This document shows, piece by piece, positions 7,621 to 18,004 of a stretch of DNA of 64,000 nt (positions within the stretch are counted from its first letter, which is position 1; the number at the start of each line of letters is the position of its first letter). The position numbers and the translations under genes were made by a program. Source of the stretch: CAWVWD01 sp965662365 (GTDB lineage Bacteria > Bacteroidota > Bacteroidia > Chitinophagales > Saprospiraceae); NCBI GenBank assembly GCA_965662365.1, contig CBFIHR010000016.1:1-64000 (forward strand), given 5' to 3'. Under the pieces are notes generated by a model, which saw only the letters and a list, made by a program, of their open reading frames with translations, did not search any database and was not told the DNA's origin.

Positions 7621-10600
7621 ATGTTAAAATTTTTATCAAAATTATTTGGTGGTAATAAGCAAGACAAAGATGTAAAGGCAATGGAGCCGATTGTCGAGCA
7701 AGTGAATGAGGAGTATGCGAAGTTACATAGCCTAACAAATGACGAGTTACGAAATAAAACAATAGAGTTTCGTGCTGCTATCCAAGAACATTTGGCTGGT
7801 ATTAATGAAGATATTGATGCGTTAAAAACAAATGCTGCGGAAACGAAAGACTTTGAGGAAAAGGAACGGATTTTCGGTGAAATAGATGAGCTTATTAAGG
7901 AACGAGATAAGCATTTAGAAGATATTTTGGAGGAAATCTTACCTGAAGCTTTTGCGGTAGTGAAAGAAACGGCAAGACGTTTCACCATGATGGAAGCTAT
8001 CTATACGGCGAATGGTGAAGAGTTAATAACAACCGCAACACAGCACGATAGAGAATTGGCGGCACAAGGTAAGACTTATGTTCGTATCGAAGGCGATAAA
8101 GCTTATTGGAAAAATCATTGGGACGCAGCAGGTGGAAAGATTGAGTGGGCAATGGTTCATTACGATGTGCAGTTGATGGGTGGCTATTCCTTACACAAAG
8201 GTAAGATTGCTGAAATGCAAACTGGTGAGGGTAAAACTTTAGTCGCAACGCTTCCGGCTTATGTGAATGGTTTGGCTGGTTACGGTGTTCACGTTGTGAC
8301 GGTGAATGATTATTTAGCTCGACGTGATGCGGAATGGATTGGACCGGTGATGGAGTTTTTGTTATTGACGATTGATTGTATTGACAAATATCCGTCGCAC
8401 TCGGAAGGTCGTAAAAGGGCTTATCAATGTGATATTACTTATGGTACAAATAACGAGTTTGGTTTCGATTATTTGCGTGATAATATGGTGCGTTCGGACG
8501 AAGATAAGGTTCAAGGAAAGCATCATTATGCGATGGTCGATGAGATTGATTCAGTTTTAATTGATGATGCTCGTACGCCTTTAATCATTTCAGGGCCAAT
8601 TCCACAAGGCTCTGGCAAACAGGAATATGATGCTTTGAAACCTCGTGTCGAAGCCTTGGTACAAGCTCAAAGAAAATTAGCACAAGAGTTTTTGAATGGT
8701 GCGAAAAAGAAAATTCGTGAAGGTAATAATGGCCCAGAAGAGGGTCAAGGTGGCTTGGATTTATTCCGTGCCTTTCGTGCGATGCCAAAGTATCGTCCGT
8801 TGATTAAATTCATGGGAGAACAAGGTGTCAAAGCGACATTAGAAAAAACGGAAAACTTCTATTTGCAAGAGCAAGGAAAAAATATGCCGTTGGCAGATGC
8901 TCCGTTATATTTTTCTATTGTTGAAAAAAATAGAAGTATTGACTTGACGGAGAAAGGAGCGGAATTTTTGGCAAAAGGCCAAGAAGACCCGAACTTCTTT
9001 GTGATGCCTGATATTACGGCTGAAATGCAAGAAATTGATGAAACAGAAGGGATCGAAGCAGAGGAAAAAGTAAAGCGGAAAGAACAACTTATCGAAGATT
9101 TCTCCACAAAATCTCAACGCTTACACGCTACAAATCAATTGCTAAAAGCTTATACGCTTTTTGAAAAAGACGATGATTACTTAGTGGCAGAAGGAAAAGT
9201 AAAAATCATTGATGAGCAGACAGGTCGTACGATGGAAGGTCGTCGTTATTCTGACGGTTTGCATCAAGCCTTAGAAGCGAAAGAAAATGTAAAAATCGAA
9301 GCCGCAACCCAAACTTATGCAACGGTTACCTTACAGAACTTTTTCCGTATGTATCATAAGTTGGCTGGTATGACTGGTACCGCTGAAACGGAAGCAAAAG
9401 AGTTTTGGGATATTTATAAATTAGATGTTGTCGTTGTTCCTACGAATAAACCGATTGCTCGGGATGACCGTGATGATTTGGTGTATAAAACAGAACGTGA
9501 AAAATTCAATGCGATTATTGACGAAGTCCAACGATTAGTAGAAGGTGGTCGTCCTGTATTAGTTGGTACAACTACGGTTGATGTATCGGAGCGATTGAGT
9601 CGTATGTTGCGTTTGCGAGGAATCGAACATAATGTTTTGAACGCAAAACGCCATCAACAAGAGGCAGAAGTGGTCGCACAGGCTGGTAAACCTGGTCAGG
9701 TGACAATCGCAACAAATATGGCTGGTCGTGGTACGGATATTAAGATTTCTAAGGCTGTAAAAGATGCCGGTGGTTTGGCAATTATCGGTACAGAACGACA
9801 TGATTCTCGTCGTGTTGATAGACAGTTGCGAGGTCGTGCAGGTCGTCAAGGAGACCCTGGTTCTTCTCAGTTTTATGTGTCTTTGGAAGATAAGTTGATG
9901 CGATTGTTTCACTCGGAACGTATCACGAAAATGATGGATAGAATGGGGCATCAAGATGGTGAAGTGATTCAACATTCTATGGTGACAAAATCTATCGAAC
10001 GAGCGCAACAGCGTTTAGAGGAAAATAGTTTCGGTACACGTAAGCGATTATTGGATTACGATGATGTCATGAACATTCAGCGTGAAGCGATTTATGCCCG
10101 TCGTAATAATGCTCTTTCGGGCGAACGCTTGTCTGTGGATATTTATAATATGTTGACGGAGTTTGCACAAGAGTTGTATTTGTCACATAAGTACAATAGC
10201 GATTACGAACAATTTCAACAAAACTGTTTGTTATTCTTAGGTATCGAACCAAAACTTACAGAAGAGCAATTCAATAATGGCGATGCAGAGGAAATGGCGT
10301 TTGTATTCGAGGAAGAAGTGACGGATTATTACGCTAAGAAAATGGACACGATTCGTAAAACGGTTTTACCAACGATTCAAAACGTTTACGAAAATGAAGG
10401 TCATCAATATAAAAATATTGCGATTCCATTTACCGATGGCAAGAAAGGAATGAACTTGGTCGCTAACTTAGAAGAAGCTGTCAAAACAGATGGTGAATCT
10501 ATTATTACCGAGTTAGAAAAAGGCATCACTTTAGCTTTAATTGACAATAATTGGAAAGAGCATTTACGCTCCATGGACGAATTGAAAGATGCGTCATTTG

Positions 10601-10947
10601 CGGCACAATTTGAGCAAAAAGATCCGTTGGTAATTTATAAAAAAGAAGCCTACGACTTATTCAAAGAGTTTATTAGTACGGTGAATCGTGAAGTAACGAA
10701 TTTTTTACTAAAAGGAAAAATCAAGTTAGAAAATCCTGAAGATGTAAAAGAAGCTCGTGCGCCTCGTCGTCCTGCTCGTGATAGAACACAAACAAACCGT
10801 CAAGAAGGCGGCGAACCACAAGCATCTGGCAATAGAGCCGCAAGTAGGCCACAAACGGTACGCAGAACGCAGCCGAAAGTCGGACGAAATGCACCTTGTC
10901 CGTGTGGAAGTGGAAAGAAGTATAAGCATTGTCATGGGAAGAAGTAA
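7621..10947 (+). CDS. secA: Preprotein translocase ATPase SecA
   Basis: The motor of the Sec export pathway, 1108 residues. Walker A is in MQTGEGKTLVATLPAY (about 200) and Walker B/DEAD in VDEIDSVLIDDARTPL (about 303). The helicase C-terminal half shows TNMAGRGTDIKIS and the QLRGRAGRQGDPGSSQFY motif. The protein ends in the SecB/zinc-binding tail CPCGSGKKYKHCHGKK after a basic linker. It is longer than E. coli SecA (901) because of insertions around residues 340-500, which is usual for Bacteroidota. It is a single-gene unit with a strong terminator and an unusual leader. Confidence 0.98.
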   Translation: MLKFLSKLFGGNKQDKDVKAMEPIVEQVNEEYAKLHSLTNDELRNKTIEFRAAIQEHLAGINEDIDALKTNAAETKDFEEKERIFGEIDELIKERDKHLEDILEEILPEAFAVVKETARRFTMMEAIYTANGEELITTATQHDRELAAQGKTYVRIEGDKAYWKNHWDAAGGKIEWAMVHYDVQLMGGYSLHKGKIAEMQTGEGKTLVATLPAYVNGLAGYGVHVVTVNDYLARRDAEWIGPVMEFLLLTIDCIDKYPSHSEGRKRAYQCDITYGTNNEFGFDYLRDNMVRSDEDKVQGKHHYAMVDEIDSVLIDDARTPLIISGPIPQGSGKQEYDALKPRVEALVQAQRKLAQEFLNGAKKKIREGNNGPEEGQGGLDLFRAFRAMPKYRPLIKFMGEQGVKATLEKTENFYLQEQGKNMPLADAPLYFSIVEKNRSIDLTEKGAEFLAKGQEDPNFFVMPDITAEMQEIDETEGIEAEEKVKRKEQLIEDFSTKSQRLHATNQLLKAYTLFEKDDDYLVAEGKVKIIDEQTGRTMEGRRYSDGLHQALEAKENVKIEAATQTYATVTLQNFFRMYHKLAGMTGTAETEAKEFWDIYKLDVVVVPTNKPIARDDRDDLVYKTEREKFNAIIDEVQRLVEGGRPVLVGTTTVDVSERLSRMLRLRGIEHNVLNAKRHQQEAEVVAQAGKPGQVTIATNMAGRGTDIKISKAVKDAGGLAIIGTERHDSRRVDRQLRGRAGRQGDPGSSQFYVSLEDKLMRLFHSERITKMMDRMGHQDGEVIQHSMVTKSIERAQQRLEENSFGTRKRLLDYDDVMNIQREAIYARRNNALSGERLSVDIYNMLTEFAQELYLSHKYNSDYEQFQQNCLLFLGIEPKLTEEQFNNGDAEEMAFVFEEEVTDYYAKKMDTIRKTVLPTIQNVYENEGHQYKNIAIPFTDGKKGMNLVANLEEAVKTDGESIITELEKGITLALIDNNWKEHLRSMDELKDASFAAQFEQKDPLVIYKKEAYDLFKEFISTVNREVTNFLLKGKIKLENPEDVKEARAPRRPARDRTQTNRQEGGEPQASGNRAASRPQTVRRTQPKVGRNAPCPCGSGKKYKHCHGKK

Positions 10948-10974
10948 CGCTTAGCTGTACTCGGTGAAAATATA

Positions 10975-11010
10975 AAAAGCCGCTTGAAATGAAGTTTTGA
11001 GCGGCTTTTG
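10975..11010 (+). terminator. secA terminator
   Basis: AAAAGCCGCT (10975-10984) pairs perfectly with AGCGGCTTTT (11000-11009). Confidence 0.8.
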
Positions 11011-11021
11011 TCATAAAAAAC

Positions 11022-11054
11022 AAAAAGGTCGAATACACAAAGTATTCGACCTTT
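11022..11054 (-). terminator. Terminator of the PorE-like gene
   Basis: A 13-bp perfect stem, AAAGGTCGAATAC (11024-11036) with its complement (11042-11054) around a 5-nt loop. Read on the minus strand it is followed by TTTTTGTTTTT, so it serves the gene to the right. Confidence 0.8.
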
Positions 11055-11111
11055 CATTAAAAAGTATTTCAAATTGTAACTGTACTTGTTCATTACAAAC
11101 TGCCAGCCGTT

Positions 11112-13274
11112 CTACTCTCTGAAAGAAGCCAAGCGAATTTTACTATCTTTCACACGTTCTCCATCGATGTATTTCACAATATAAGCACGCTTAAAACGAG
11201 GGTTTTTAACGATTTTTTCTAAAGTAGCCTTTGCTTCATCTAAGGTTTCGAAAGGCGTTAGCATTACACGTTGAATCTCGTCACCGTAGGAGTTTTGAGT
11301 ACTTTCCAGCTGAATCGCTCCCAAGTGTGTTAGACTTTCGTATTTGTAAGGTTTATAGGTGGTTACGGCAACTAATTGAATTTTGTAATACTCGCCAATC
11401 TCCATTCCTTCAGGAAATAATCTATTATCATCACCGGTAATAACAGGAGAGTCCGGTTTTACAGGCGGTTTATGCATAGGCGTTGTGACAACAGGTGCTT
11501 CTTGTTCGTTGAACTCGGTATCTTCTACAAAAGACGCTTCTTCAGTACCATCACCATATTTATCGAGTTCTTTTTTTATTTTAATTCTATTTCCGCCAGG
11601 CGGCGGCATAAGAATATCATCGTGAGATTGATGATTTTCACTAGGTGGTCTAACTGACGGAATAACCTCTTCGTTTACAGCGAAAGTTAGAACTTTCTCT
11701 AAGGCTAAATCTTGTACAAATTCAGAATTATTCGTGAAAGTATTTGTTTCTAACTCGAAGAACATAGTTTCGTAACCATCTTTTGTTGCTTCGATTTTAT
11801 ACTCTCGATTCGGACTTAATTTGAAATAGTACTCACCGTCATTAAAAACCTTTGTTTCCAAGCGGTTTTCTGCACCAGTTTCTTCAATAATAATTAAGTT
11901 AACAGTGACATTATCTAATAATTTACTTTCATTACCTAATTCTGCAATGCTCCCTCGAATGACAACTTCTACTTCTTTTACTTCAAAATAAAAAATATCA
12001 TCATTATTTGTATATTTTTTTTCTGTTTCTTCTAATCGGTTAGAAATAAAATAACCATACTCCCTATTGCTCCCTAAAACATAGTATTTGTCATCTGCAT
12101 GAGAGTTGATTGGCTTACCCAAGTTTGTCGGTTCGTCCCAATTATTTAAGCTACCATTAGAACGGAAAATGTCTAAGCCACCAAATCCAGGATGTCCATC
12201 AGAACTAAAATATATTATTCCTGCTGTTTTATCATAAAAAGGGCTTACCTCATTCCCTGGCGTATTGATTCCGGTACCAGCATTGACAGGTAGTGAAAAG
12301 CTGAAGTCTGTACCGCTGCCTTCTTTGGTGACAAACCAAATATCCGTTCCGCCGTTTCCTCCTTCTCTATCTGATACGAAATAAAGGATTTCTTTATCAT
12401 CAACGATAGTTACAAAAGGCATTGTATTTGTCGTATTTTCTTCATTTATATAATCTGGTAAACGGATAGGTTTTGCCCATTTATTATTAATACGTTGCAT
12501 GATATAGATATCACAACTAAACTCACCTGCCAAATTCATATCACATTGAGTAAAGTAAAAAGCACGCCGATCGGGTGTAAAGGTTCCGTGACCAAAATGT
12601 GGACGTTCCATGCTGCCAAAAATCTGTGGTTTCTCAGGTCGGTCCCAGCCGTTCGCCCCTTTTTCAGAGCGAAAGATTTGGGCGGTTCCGTTACGCATTG
12701 ACGAAAAGTACAGTAGGTTTTTTGCAAAAGGAATCGGTGCAAATTCATTCTCATCGCTGTTCACCATACGGCTAAGATGCTCGATTTCAATTTCAGATTT
12801 TTTATTGCTATTTATGGCTCGTATCGCTAATTCACAACCTTTGATCTCAAGGGTGACTTTATCGTTCATTTCATTAAAATCCTTCGCACGATAATTATTA
12901 ATAAACGCTTGAAATATATTTATGGCTTTTTGATAATTTCCTGACTGCTTCACTGCCTTCGCATAATGATATTGTGCTTTGGGATAGCTTTTCGTATTTT
13001 TTGTCAAAACTTTGAACATTGCCGCTGCATTTTCATAATCTCTTATTTTTACAAAAGCATTACCTGCTTTTTCAGCAATTTCAATTTTCTTCGTTTTCTC
13101 TTCAAATGCACTTTGGTAAAATGCTGCGGCACTTCCATAATCTCCCTTTTGCATGAACTCATCAGCCATCGTTATTTTTTTTCGATAACTCATATCGCTT
13201 GATGGCTTTTGAATTTGAGCAAAAGTCGATAAGCTAATCATTACAATAAGCAAAGAGCATAATATCTGTTTCAT
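11112..13274 (-). CDS. PorE-like envelope protein: TPR, PD40 beta-propeller, CarboxypepD-like and SPOR-like domains
   Basis: A 720-residue exported protein. It has a signal peptide (ends near STFAQ, residue 20), TPR-like helices (about 30-150), PD40/WD40-like propeller repeats (about 165-430; FSSDGHPGFGGLDIF, FVSDREGGNGGTDIW), a carboxypeptidase-regulatory-like beta sandwich (about 435-525) and a Pro-rich linker. The last ~90 residues (YYKIQLVAV through RAYIVKYIDGERV) look like a SPOR domain. PorE of the type IX secretion system has the same order but ends in an OmpA-like peptidoglycan-binding domain. A peptidoglycan-anchored scaffold is therefore likely, with T9SS membership possible but unproven. 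No por or gld genes are adjacent. Confidence 0.75.
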   Translation of the reverse strand: MKQILCSLLIVMISLSTFAQIQKPSSDMSYRKKITMADEFMQKGDYGSAAAFYQSAFEEKTKKIEIAEKAGNAFVKIRDYENAAAMFKVLTKNTKSYPKAQYHYAKAVKQSGNYQKAINIFQAFINNYRAKDFNEMNDKVTLEIKGCELAIRAINSNKKSEIEIEHLSRMVNSDENEFAPIPFAKNLLYFSSMRNGTAQIFRSEKGANGWDRPEKPQIFGSMERPHFGHGTFTPDRRAFYFTQCDMNLAGEFSCDIYIMQRINNKWAKPIRLPDYINEENTTNTMPFVTIVDDKEILYFVSDREGGNGGTDIWFVTKEGSGTDFSFSLPVNAGTGINTPGNEVSPFYDKTAGIIYFSSDGHPGFGGLDIFRSNGSLNNWDEPTNLGKPINSHADDKYYVLGSNREYGYFISNRLEETEKKYTNNDDIFYFEVKEVEVVIRGSIAELGNESKLLDNVTVNLIIIEETGAENRLETKVFNDGEYYFKLSPNREYKIEATKDGYETMFFELETNTFTNNSEFVQDLALEKVLTFAVNEEVIPSVRPPSENHQSHDDILMPPPGGNRIKIKKELDKYGDGTEEASFVEDTEFNEQEAPVVTTPMHKPPVKPDSPVITGDDNRLFPEGMEIGEYYKIQLVAVTTYKPYKYESLTHLGAIQLESTQNSYGDEIQRVMLTPFETLDEAKATLEKIVKNPRFKRAYIVKYIDGERVKDSKIRLASFRE

Positions 13275-13485
13275 AGTAATAAATAATTTAGGTGTTAATC
13301 ATAGCTAATTCTTGGTTAGTAATCGTCCGTTTTTAGATAGTAGTATCAAAACGATTTCAAAGTTTAGTTTCCAATTATGGCAATTATTTGACCTACTCAA
13401 AAATCGATTATTATTATGATCTATATTCTCATAAACGATTTTAAATAAATTAGGTTACTATCGACTAAACACTGCGGACTGTTTT

Positions 13486-14061
13486 CTAACCATACATGTT
13501 GCCAATTGTAGCTTCGATAATACGAGGAAAATGTGCGTATTCTAATTGATGAATCTTTTGAGCAATACTTTCAGGAGTATCTGTTGACTCAAGTGAACAA
13601 CTGGCCTGAAAGATAACATTACCTTCATCATATTTCTCATTCACATAATGAATCGTAATCCCTGTTTCTTTCTCCTTTGCTGCATGAACTGCTTTATGGA
13701 CATTCATTCCGTACATTCCCTTTCCTCCATATTTAGGAAGTAATGCAGGGTGAATATTTATAATACGATTATTATAAGCCTTCACCAGATAAGCCGGAAT
13801 TAGCCATAAAAAGCCTGCTAACACAATAAAGTCAATCTTTTGTTTTTGAAAAACCTTCAATAATTCCGTTGAATTATAAAAATCTACTCGATTGATAACC
13901 AATGTATTAATATCAAACTGTTTGCCAATATCTAATACTGGTGCAGTTTGCTTATTAGATACGATTAAGTCAACTGAAATAGAGGGGTTCTTCTCAAAGT
14001 AGTTAATTATATTTCGGGCATTTGATCCACGTCCCGAAGCAAAAATTGCAATTCTTATCAC
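13486..14061 (-). CDS. purN: Phosphoribosylglycinamide formyltransferase
   Basis: The folate-dependent GAR transformylase, third step of purine synthesis. At 191 residues it has the family's usual length. The N-terminal phosphate-binding loop is FASGRGSNARNI, the catalytic region is NIHPALLPKYGGKGMYG (catalytic His in NIHPALLP), and the essential Asp lies in YVNEKYDEGNVIFQ. There is no ACT domain, which distinguishes it from PurU at 56335. It stands alone; a 10-bp stem-loop (14122-14153) lies about 60 nt upstream. Confidence 0.95.
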   Translation of the reverse strand: MIRIAIFASGRGSNARNIINYFEKNPSISVDLIVSNKQTAPVLDIGKQFDINTLVINRVDFYNSTELLKVFQKQKIDFIVLAGFLWLIPAYLVKAYNNRIINIHPALLPKYGGKGMYGMNVHKAVHAAKEKETGITIHYVNEKYDEGNVIFQASCSLESTDTPESIAQKIHQLEYAHFPRIIEATIGNMYG

Positions 14062-14579
14062 GATTATAGTTTTTATGACAAATATTAAATATTTGATTTT
14101 ATTAAATATATTTATTTTTTTAATCAGTTACTTGGTTCATCCGGTAACTGATTCTAACTATGGAAGTTGCTTTTTTCATTATATTTATTATTTTTACGGT
14201 CAGTTTTTTGCTATAAAACGACTGAAAGATTTGAAACATCTATTATATACAGTACGTATAACGGTTGTTTTTTTCCGAAATAGTATTTTACTTTTGACAT
14301 ATTTAAATGTCACTAATATCAATTTCAATCAATACAAAAGTAAAAGTAACTTAATATTTATTATTAACGAATGTCATATTTTATTGAAATAACCCATAAA
14401 ATAGTAGTGTATTTCAATTGACGTTTTGTGTATTCGCTGACCATACTGTAATAGGGGTTTTCATTAACATAAATATTAAATTTTGTGTTAAAGTCTGAAA
14501 GCAAGGTAAAAAAGCAGGGCATAAAATTGTAATTTGTTATGTTACATTTTTTTGTCTCAAAAAAAACTAAGAATTGATC
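14062..14579. other. AT-rich intergenic region between purN and the DUF4175 gene
   Basis: This 518-nt stretch is very AT-rich. The only clear structure is the inverted repeat AATCAGTTAC/GTAACTGATT (14122-14131 with 14144-14153). A 105-codon plus-strand frame (14075-14392) is rich in Phe, Ile, Tyr and Leu as expected of random AT-rich DNA, and I do not call it a gene. Confidence 0.6.
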
Positions 14580-17500
14580 ATGATAAAAGATAATTATCAA
14601 TTACTTATTGAGAAGTTAGACAGTTTTATACGAAAATTTTACGTCAATCAAATCATACGTGGCGTATTGTATAGTTTAGGACTTATTTTAGCTTTATTCC
14701 TGCTCATTAGTGTCTTAGAATACTATATGTACTACCCGGCTGCGACTCGAAAAATGATGTTCTTTTCGTTTGTTGGAATAAGTGCTGCGTCGTTGATAGG
14801 TTGGGTGATATTACCAACAATGCGATACTTCCGATTAGGAAATGTCATTTCACACGAACAGGCAGCTATGATTGTTGGACAACATTTCACAAATGTTCAA
14901 GATAAATTATTAAATATTTTACAATTAAAAAAACAATCTTCGACCAGTAATAATCGAGCGTTGATACTGGCTAGTATCAATCAAAAAACAAAAACCTTAA
15001 CGCCCGTTCCTTTTCAAAAAGCGATTGATTTGACGCAAAACAAAAAGTACTTGCGTTATGCTTTACCACCGATGTTGATTTTGTTGGCACTTTTACTGAT
15101 TGATGCTCGAATCATTAAGGATTCGTCTGCTCGACTACTAAAAAATGGAGTCGAGTTTGAGCGACCTGCACCTTTTCGGTTTGAAGTAGCTAATAAAGAT
15201 CTGACTGTTGTTCAATTTGATGATTACGATTTAGAGGTAAAAGTTGACGGTGAAGTTTTACCGAATGAGGCGTTCATAGATATTGACGGTTATCAATACA
15301 AATTGACGAAAGTCGATAATAATACATTCACCTATAAGTTTAATAAAGTCGGAAAACCAATTGCATTTAACTTGACTTCTGGTGGTTTTGATTCTAAAAA
15401 ATATGAATTAGATATTTTGCGTAAGCCAAATATTCTTGGATTCGATGTAAAGTTAAATTATCCAAGTTATACTGGTCGTCAGAGCGAAATGTTGAATAAT
15501 ATTGGTGATTTAGTTGTACCAGAGGGGACAGATATTAGTTGGTTTTTTTCTGCTCAAAATACGGATAACGTCAATGTGCAGTTTTCAGGACAAAAGTTAG
15601 TAAAAGCTAAACAAACTGGTAAACAGGCGTTTTCTGTCAAAAAGAAACAACGAAAAGCCCAAACTTATACGGTTTTTATTTCTAACGATGAATTAGGAAA
15701 TGCGGATTCGGTAGCGTATTCGATTTCTGTGATTCCTGATTTGCATCCTTCGATTTCTGTGAAACAATTCGAAGACAGCACACAAAGTAAATTGTTATTC
15801 TTCGTCGGTGATGCTTCTGATGATTATGGCTTGAGTCAATTGTCGTTTAATTATACGATAGAAAGCGAAGGTGTAAAAGGTAAAATGATTTCAAATCCGT
15901 TGAAAATAATGGCACCGAAACAGACGAATTATGATTATACTTGGGATTTGGAATCTTTGGGCTTAAAACCGGGCGATAAGTTGACTTACTATTTTCAAGT
16001 ATATGATAATGATGGTGTGAATGGTCGTAAGTCTGCTCGTACGGCGCTAATGACTTATGCGTTGCCAACGGTTGATGAATATGAAGAAATGGCGGAGGCA
16101 AACAATGAAGACATTAAAAAGAATCTTCAAAGTGCGATCAAAGAAGCAGATAAGTTACAGAAAGAAATCAAAGAACTTCGAGATAAATTATTACAAAAGA
16201 AAGAGTTAGACTGGCGTGATCAAAAAGAAATTGAAAAATTGTTAAAACGTCAGCAAGAGGTAGAGGAGCAAATGGAACAGGCTCAACAGAAGTTTGAGGA
16301 GAACTTGAAAAATCAAGAGGAGTTTTCGGAAATTAGTGAAGAGTTGTTGGAAAAACAAGAGAAACTGAAGGAGATGTTCGAGGAGTTGATGAGTGAGGAC
16401 ATGAAGGAGATGATGGAAAAAATGAAGGACTTACTCGAAGAGATGGATAAAAAAGAGACGTTAGAAAACTTAGATGATTTCGAAATGAATGAAGACGAGT
16501 TGTCTAAAGAGTTAGAAAGGTTGGAAGAGTTATTCAAGAAATTAGAGTTTGAGCAAGAAATGCAGCAGACTATTGATAAACTAAATGAGTTAGCAGAAAA
16601 AGAGGAGCAGTTAAGTAAGGAAACGGAAGCGGGGAAAAAGTCGCAAGAGCAATTAGAAAAAGAACAGGAAAAAATCAACGAAGAGTTCGAGAAGATAAAG
16701 GAGGATATGAAGGAGTTGGATAAGAAAAATGAAGAACTTCAAAATCCTACAGATTTAGATGAACCTCAAAAGGAAAAGGAAGAAGTTCAAGAGGAGTTGA
16801 ACAAAGCACAGCAACAATTACAACAGAAACAGAATAAAGGTGCATCAAAATCTCAGAAGAAGGCTTCGGAGAAAATGAAAGATATGGCGAACGGTATGCA
16901 AATGCAAATGCAGGCTGCTCAGATGGAGCAAATGCAAGAAGACATTGAGGCGTTACGTCAATTGTTAGAAAATTTAGTGACGCTTTCATTTGATCAGGAA
17001 GACCTGATGAAGCGTATGGAAACAACGCAAATCAACACACCGACTTATGTGTCGCAAGTACAGGAGCAGTATAAAATTCAAGATGATTTCAAATTAGTGG
17101 AAGATAGTTTAATTGCACTGAGCAAGCGTGTTTTCCAAATCGAAACTTTTATTACAGAAAAGGTAAGTGATATCAAAAGGGATTTGAATAGAGGTATGGA
17201 TGACCTCGAAGAACGCCGAAAACGAAATGCTAACGGAAAACAACAGCGAGTAATGACTGGGCTAAATGATTTGGCTCTGATGCTAAGCGAAGTCATGGAA
17301 CAGATGCAGCAGCAAATGTCAGGTCAAATGTCAGGAAGTCAAATGTGTGAAAAGCCTGGTGGTGCAGGAATGCCGAAAATGGGCGAAATGCAAAAGCAAC
17401 TCAATCAGCAAATGAAAGAGATGATGGAGCAAATGCAAAAAGGCGAAAACCCTGGCGGCAAAGGTGGAAAAGGAAGCAAAGGTAAAGCAGGAATGAGTAA

Positions 17501-17918
17501 AGAATTTGCAGAAATGGCAGCGAAACAAGCCGCTATTCGCAAAGCTTTGAAGGAAATAGCGAAAGCAAAAAAAGAAGCTGGTGATGGAAGTAAAGCACTG
17601 GATAAGTTGATTGATGAAATGGATAAAACAGAAACAGATTTAGTCAACAAACGCCTCAATAATGAAATGATGAAACGGCAGCAAGATATTCTAACTCGAT
17701 TGTTAGAATCGGCAAAAGCGGAACGAGAGCAAGAAAAAGATAAAAAACGGGAAGCTCAGGCAGCTCGTGAACAAGAACGAAAAATGCCCCCTTCATTAGA
17801 GGAATATATCAAAAAACGGGAAGCAGAAATAGAAATGTATAAATCTGTTTCACCAACTTTGAAACCTTATTATAAAGATTTAGTAGAAGAGTATTATAAG
17901 TCTTTAAGAGAAAATTAA
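14580..17918 (+). CDS. DUF4175-family membrane protein with a long coiled-coil region
   Basis: About 1112 residues. Two N-terminal transmembrane helices (about 25-48 and 57-77), a third at about 163-180, then a beta-rich part (about 200-500, probably periplasmic). From about 510 to the end it is a Glu/Lys/Met/Gln-rich coiled coil with basic Gly-rich patches near residue 960. This matches the Bacteroidota DUF4175 family, whose function is unknown; an envelope-spanning scaffold is a reasonable inference. An upstream TTG is in frame, but the ATG at 14580 (MIKDNYQLL) is the natural start. Terminator-like stem at 17931-17968. Confidence 0.8.
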   Translation: MIKDNYQLLIEKLDSFIRKFYVNQIIRGVLYSLGLILALFLLISVLEYYMYYPAATRKMMFFSFVGISAASLIGWVILPTMRYFRLGNVISHEQAAMIVGQHFTNVQDKLLNILQLKKQSSTSNNRALILASINQKTKTLTPVPFQKAIDLTQNKKYLRYALPPMLILLALLLIDARIIKDSSARLLKNGVEFERPAPFRFEVANKDLTVVQFDDYDLEVKVDGEVLPNEAFIDIDGYQYKLTKVDNNTFTYKFNKVGKPIAFNLTSGGFDSKKYELDILRKPNILGFDVKLNYPSYTGRQSEMLNNIGDLVVPEGTDISWFFSAQNTDNVNVQFSGQKLVKAKQTGKQAFSVKKKQRKAQTYTVFISNDELGNADSVAYSISVIPDLHPSISVKQFEDSTQSKLLFFVGDASDDYGLSQLSFNYTIESEGVKGKMISNPLKIMAPKQTNYDYTWDLESLGLKPGDKLTYYFQVYDNDGVNGRKSARTALMTYALPTVDEYEEMAEANNEDIKKNLQSAIKEADKLQKEIKELRDKLLQKKELDWRDQKEIEKLLKRQQEVEEQMEQAQQKFEENLKNQEEFSEISEELLEKQEKLKEMFEELMSEDMKEMMEKMKDLLEEMDKKETLENLDDFEMNEDELSKELERLEELFKKLEFEQEMQQTIDKLNELAEKEEQLSKETEAGKKSQEQLEKEQEKINEEFEKIKEDMKELDKKNEELQNPTDLDEPQKEKEEVQEELNKAQQQLQQKQNKGASKSQKKASEKMKDMANGMQMQMQAAQMEQMQEDIEALRQLLENLVTLSFDQEDLMKRMETTQINTPTYVSQVQEQYKIQDDFKLVEDSLIALSKRVFQIETFITEKVSDIKRDLNRGMDDLEERRKRNANGKQQRVMTGLNDLALMLSEVMEQMQQQMSGQMSGSQMCEKPGGAGMPKMGEMQKQLNQQMKEMMEQMQKGENPGGKGGKGSKGKAGMSKEFAEMAAKQAAIRKALKEIAKAKKEAGDGSKALDKLIDEMDKTETDLVNKRLNNEMMKRQQDILTRLLESAKAEREQEKDKKREAQAAREQERKMPPSLEEYIKKREAEIEMYKSVSPTLKPYYKDLVEEYYKSLREN

Positions 17919-17930
17919 ATTTAGTTAAAG

Positions 17931-17968
17931 GACGTTAAGAATCAGTGACATCAATCTCGCTTAACGTC
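17931..17968 (+). terminator. Stem-loop after the DUF4175 gene
   Basis: GACGTTAAG (17931-17939) pairs with CTTAACGTC (17960-17968). The T run after it is short. Confidence 0.45.
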
Positions 17969-18004
17969 TTATTGCACGAACGAAACAACAAAATTGTTGA
18001 ATAA

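Noticed and set aside
8600..9180. SecA insertions as an unusual domain
   Set aside because: SecA proteins of this length with insertions in this area are standard for Bacteroidota.
14075..14392. A 105-codon plus-strand frame upstream of the DUF4175 gene
   Set aside because: Its composition (Phe, Ile, Leu, Tyr, Asn) is that of random AT-rich DNA. It has no ribosome-binding site, no family resemblance and a stem-loop running through it.
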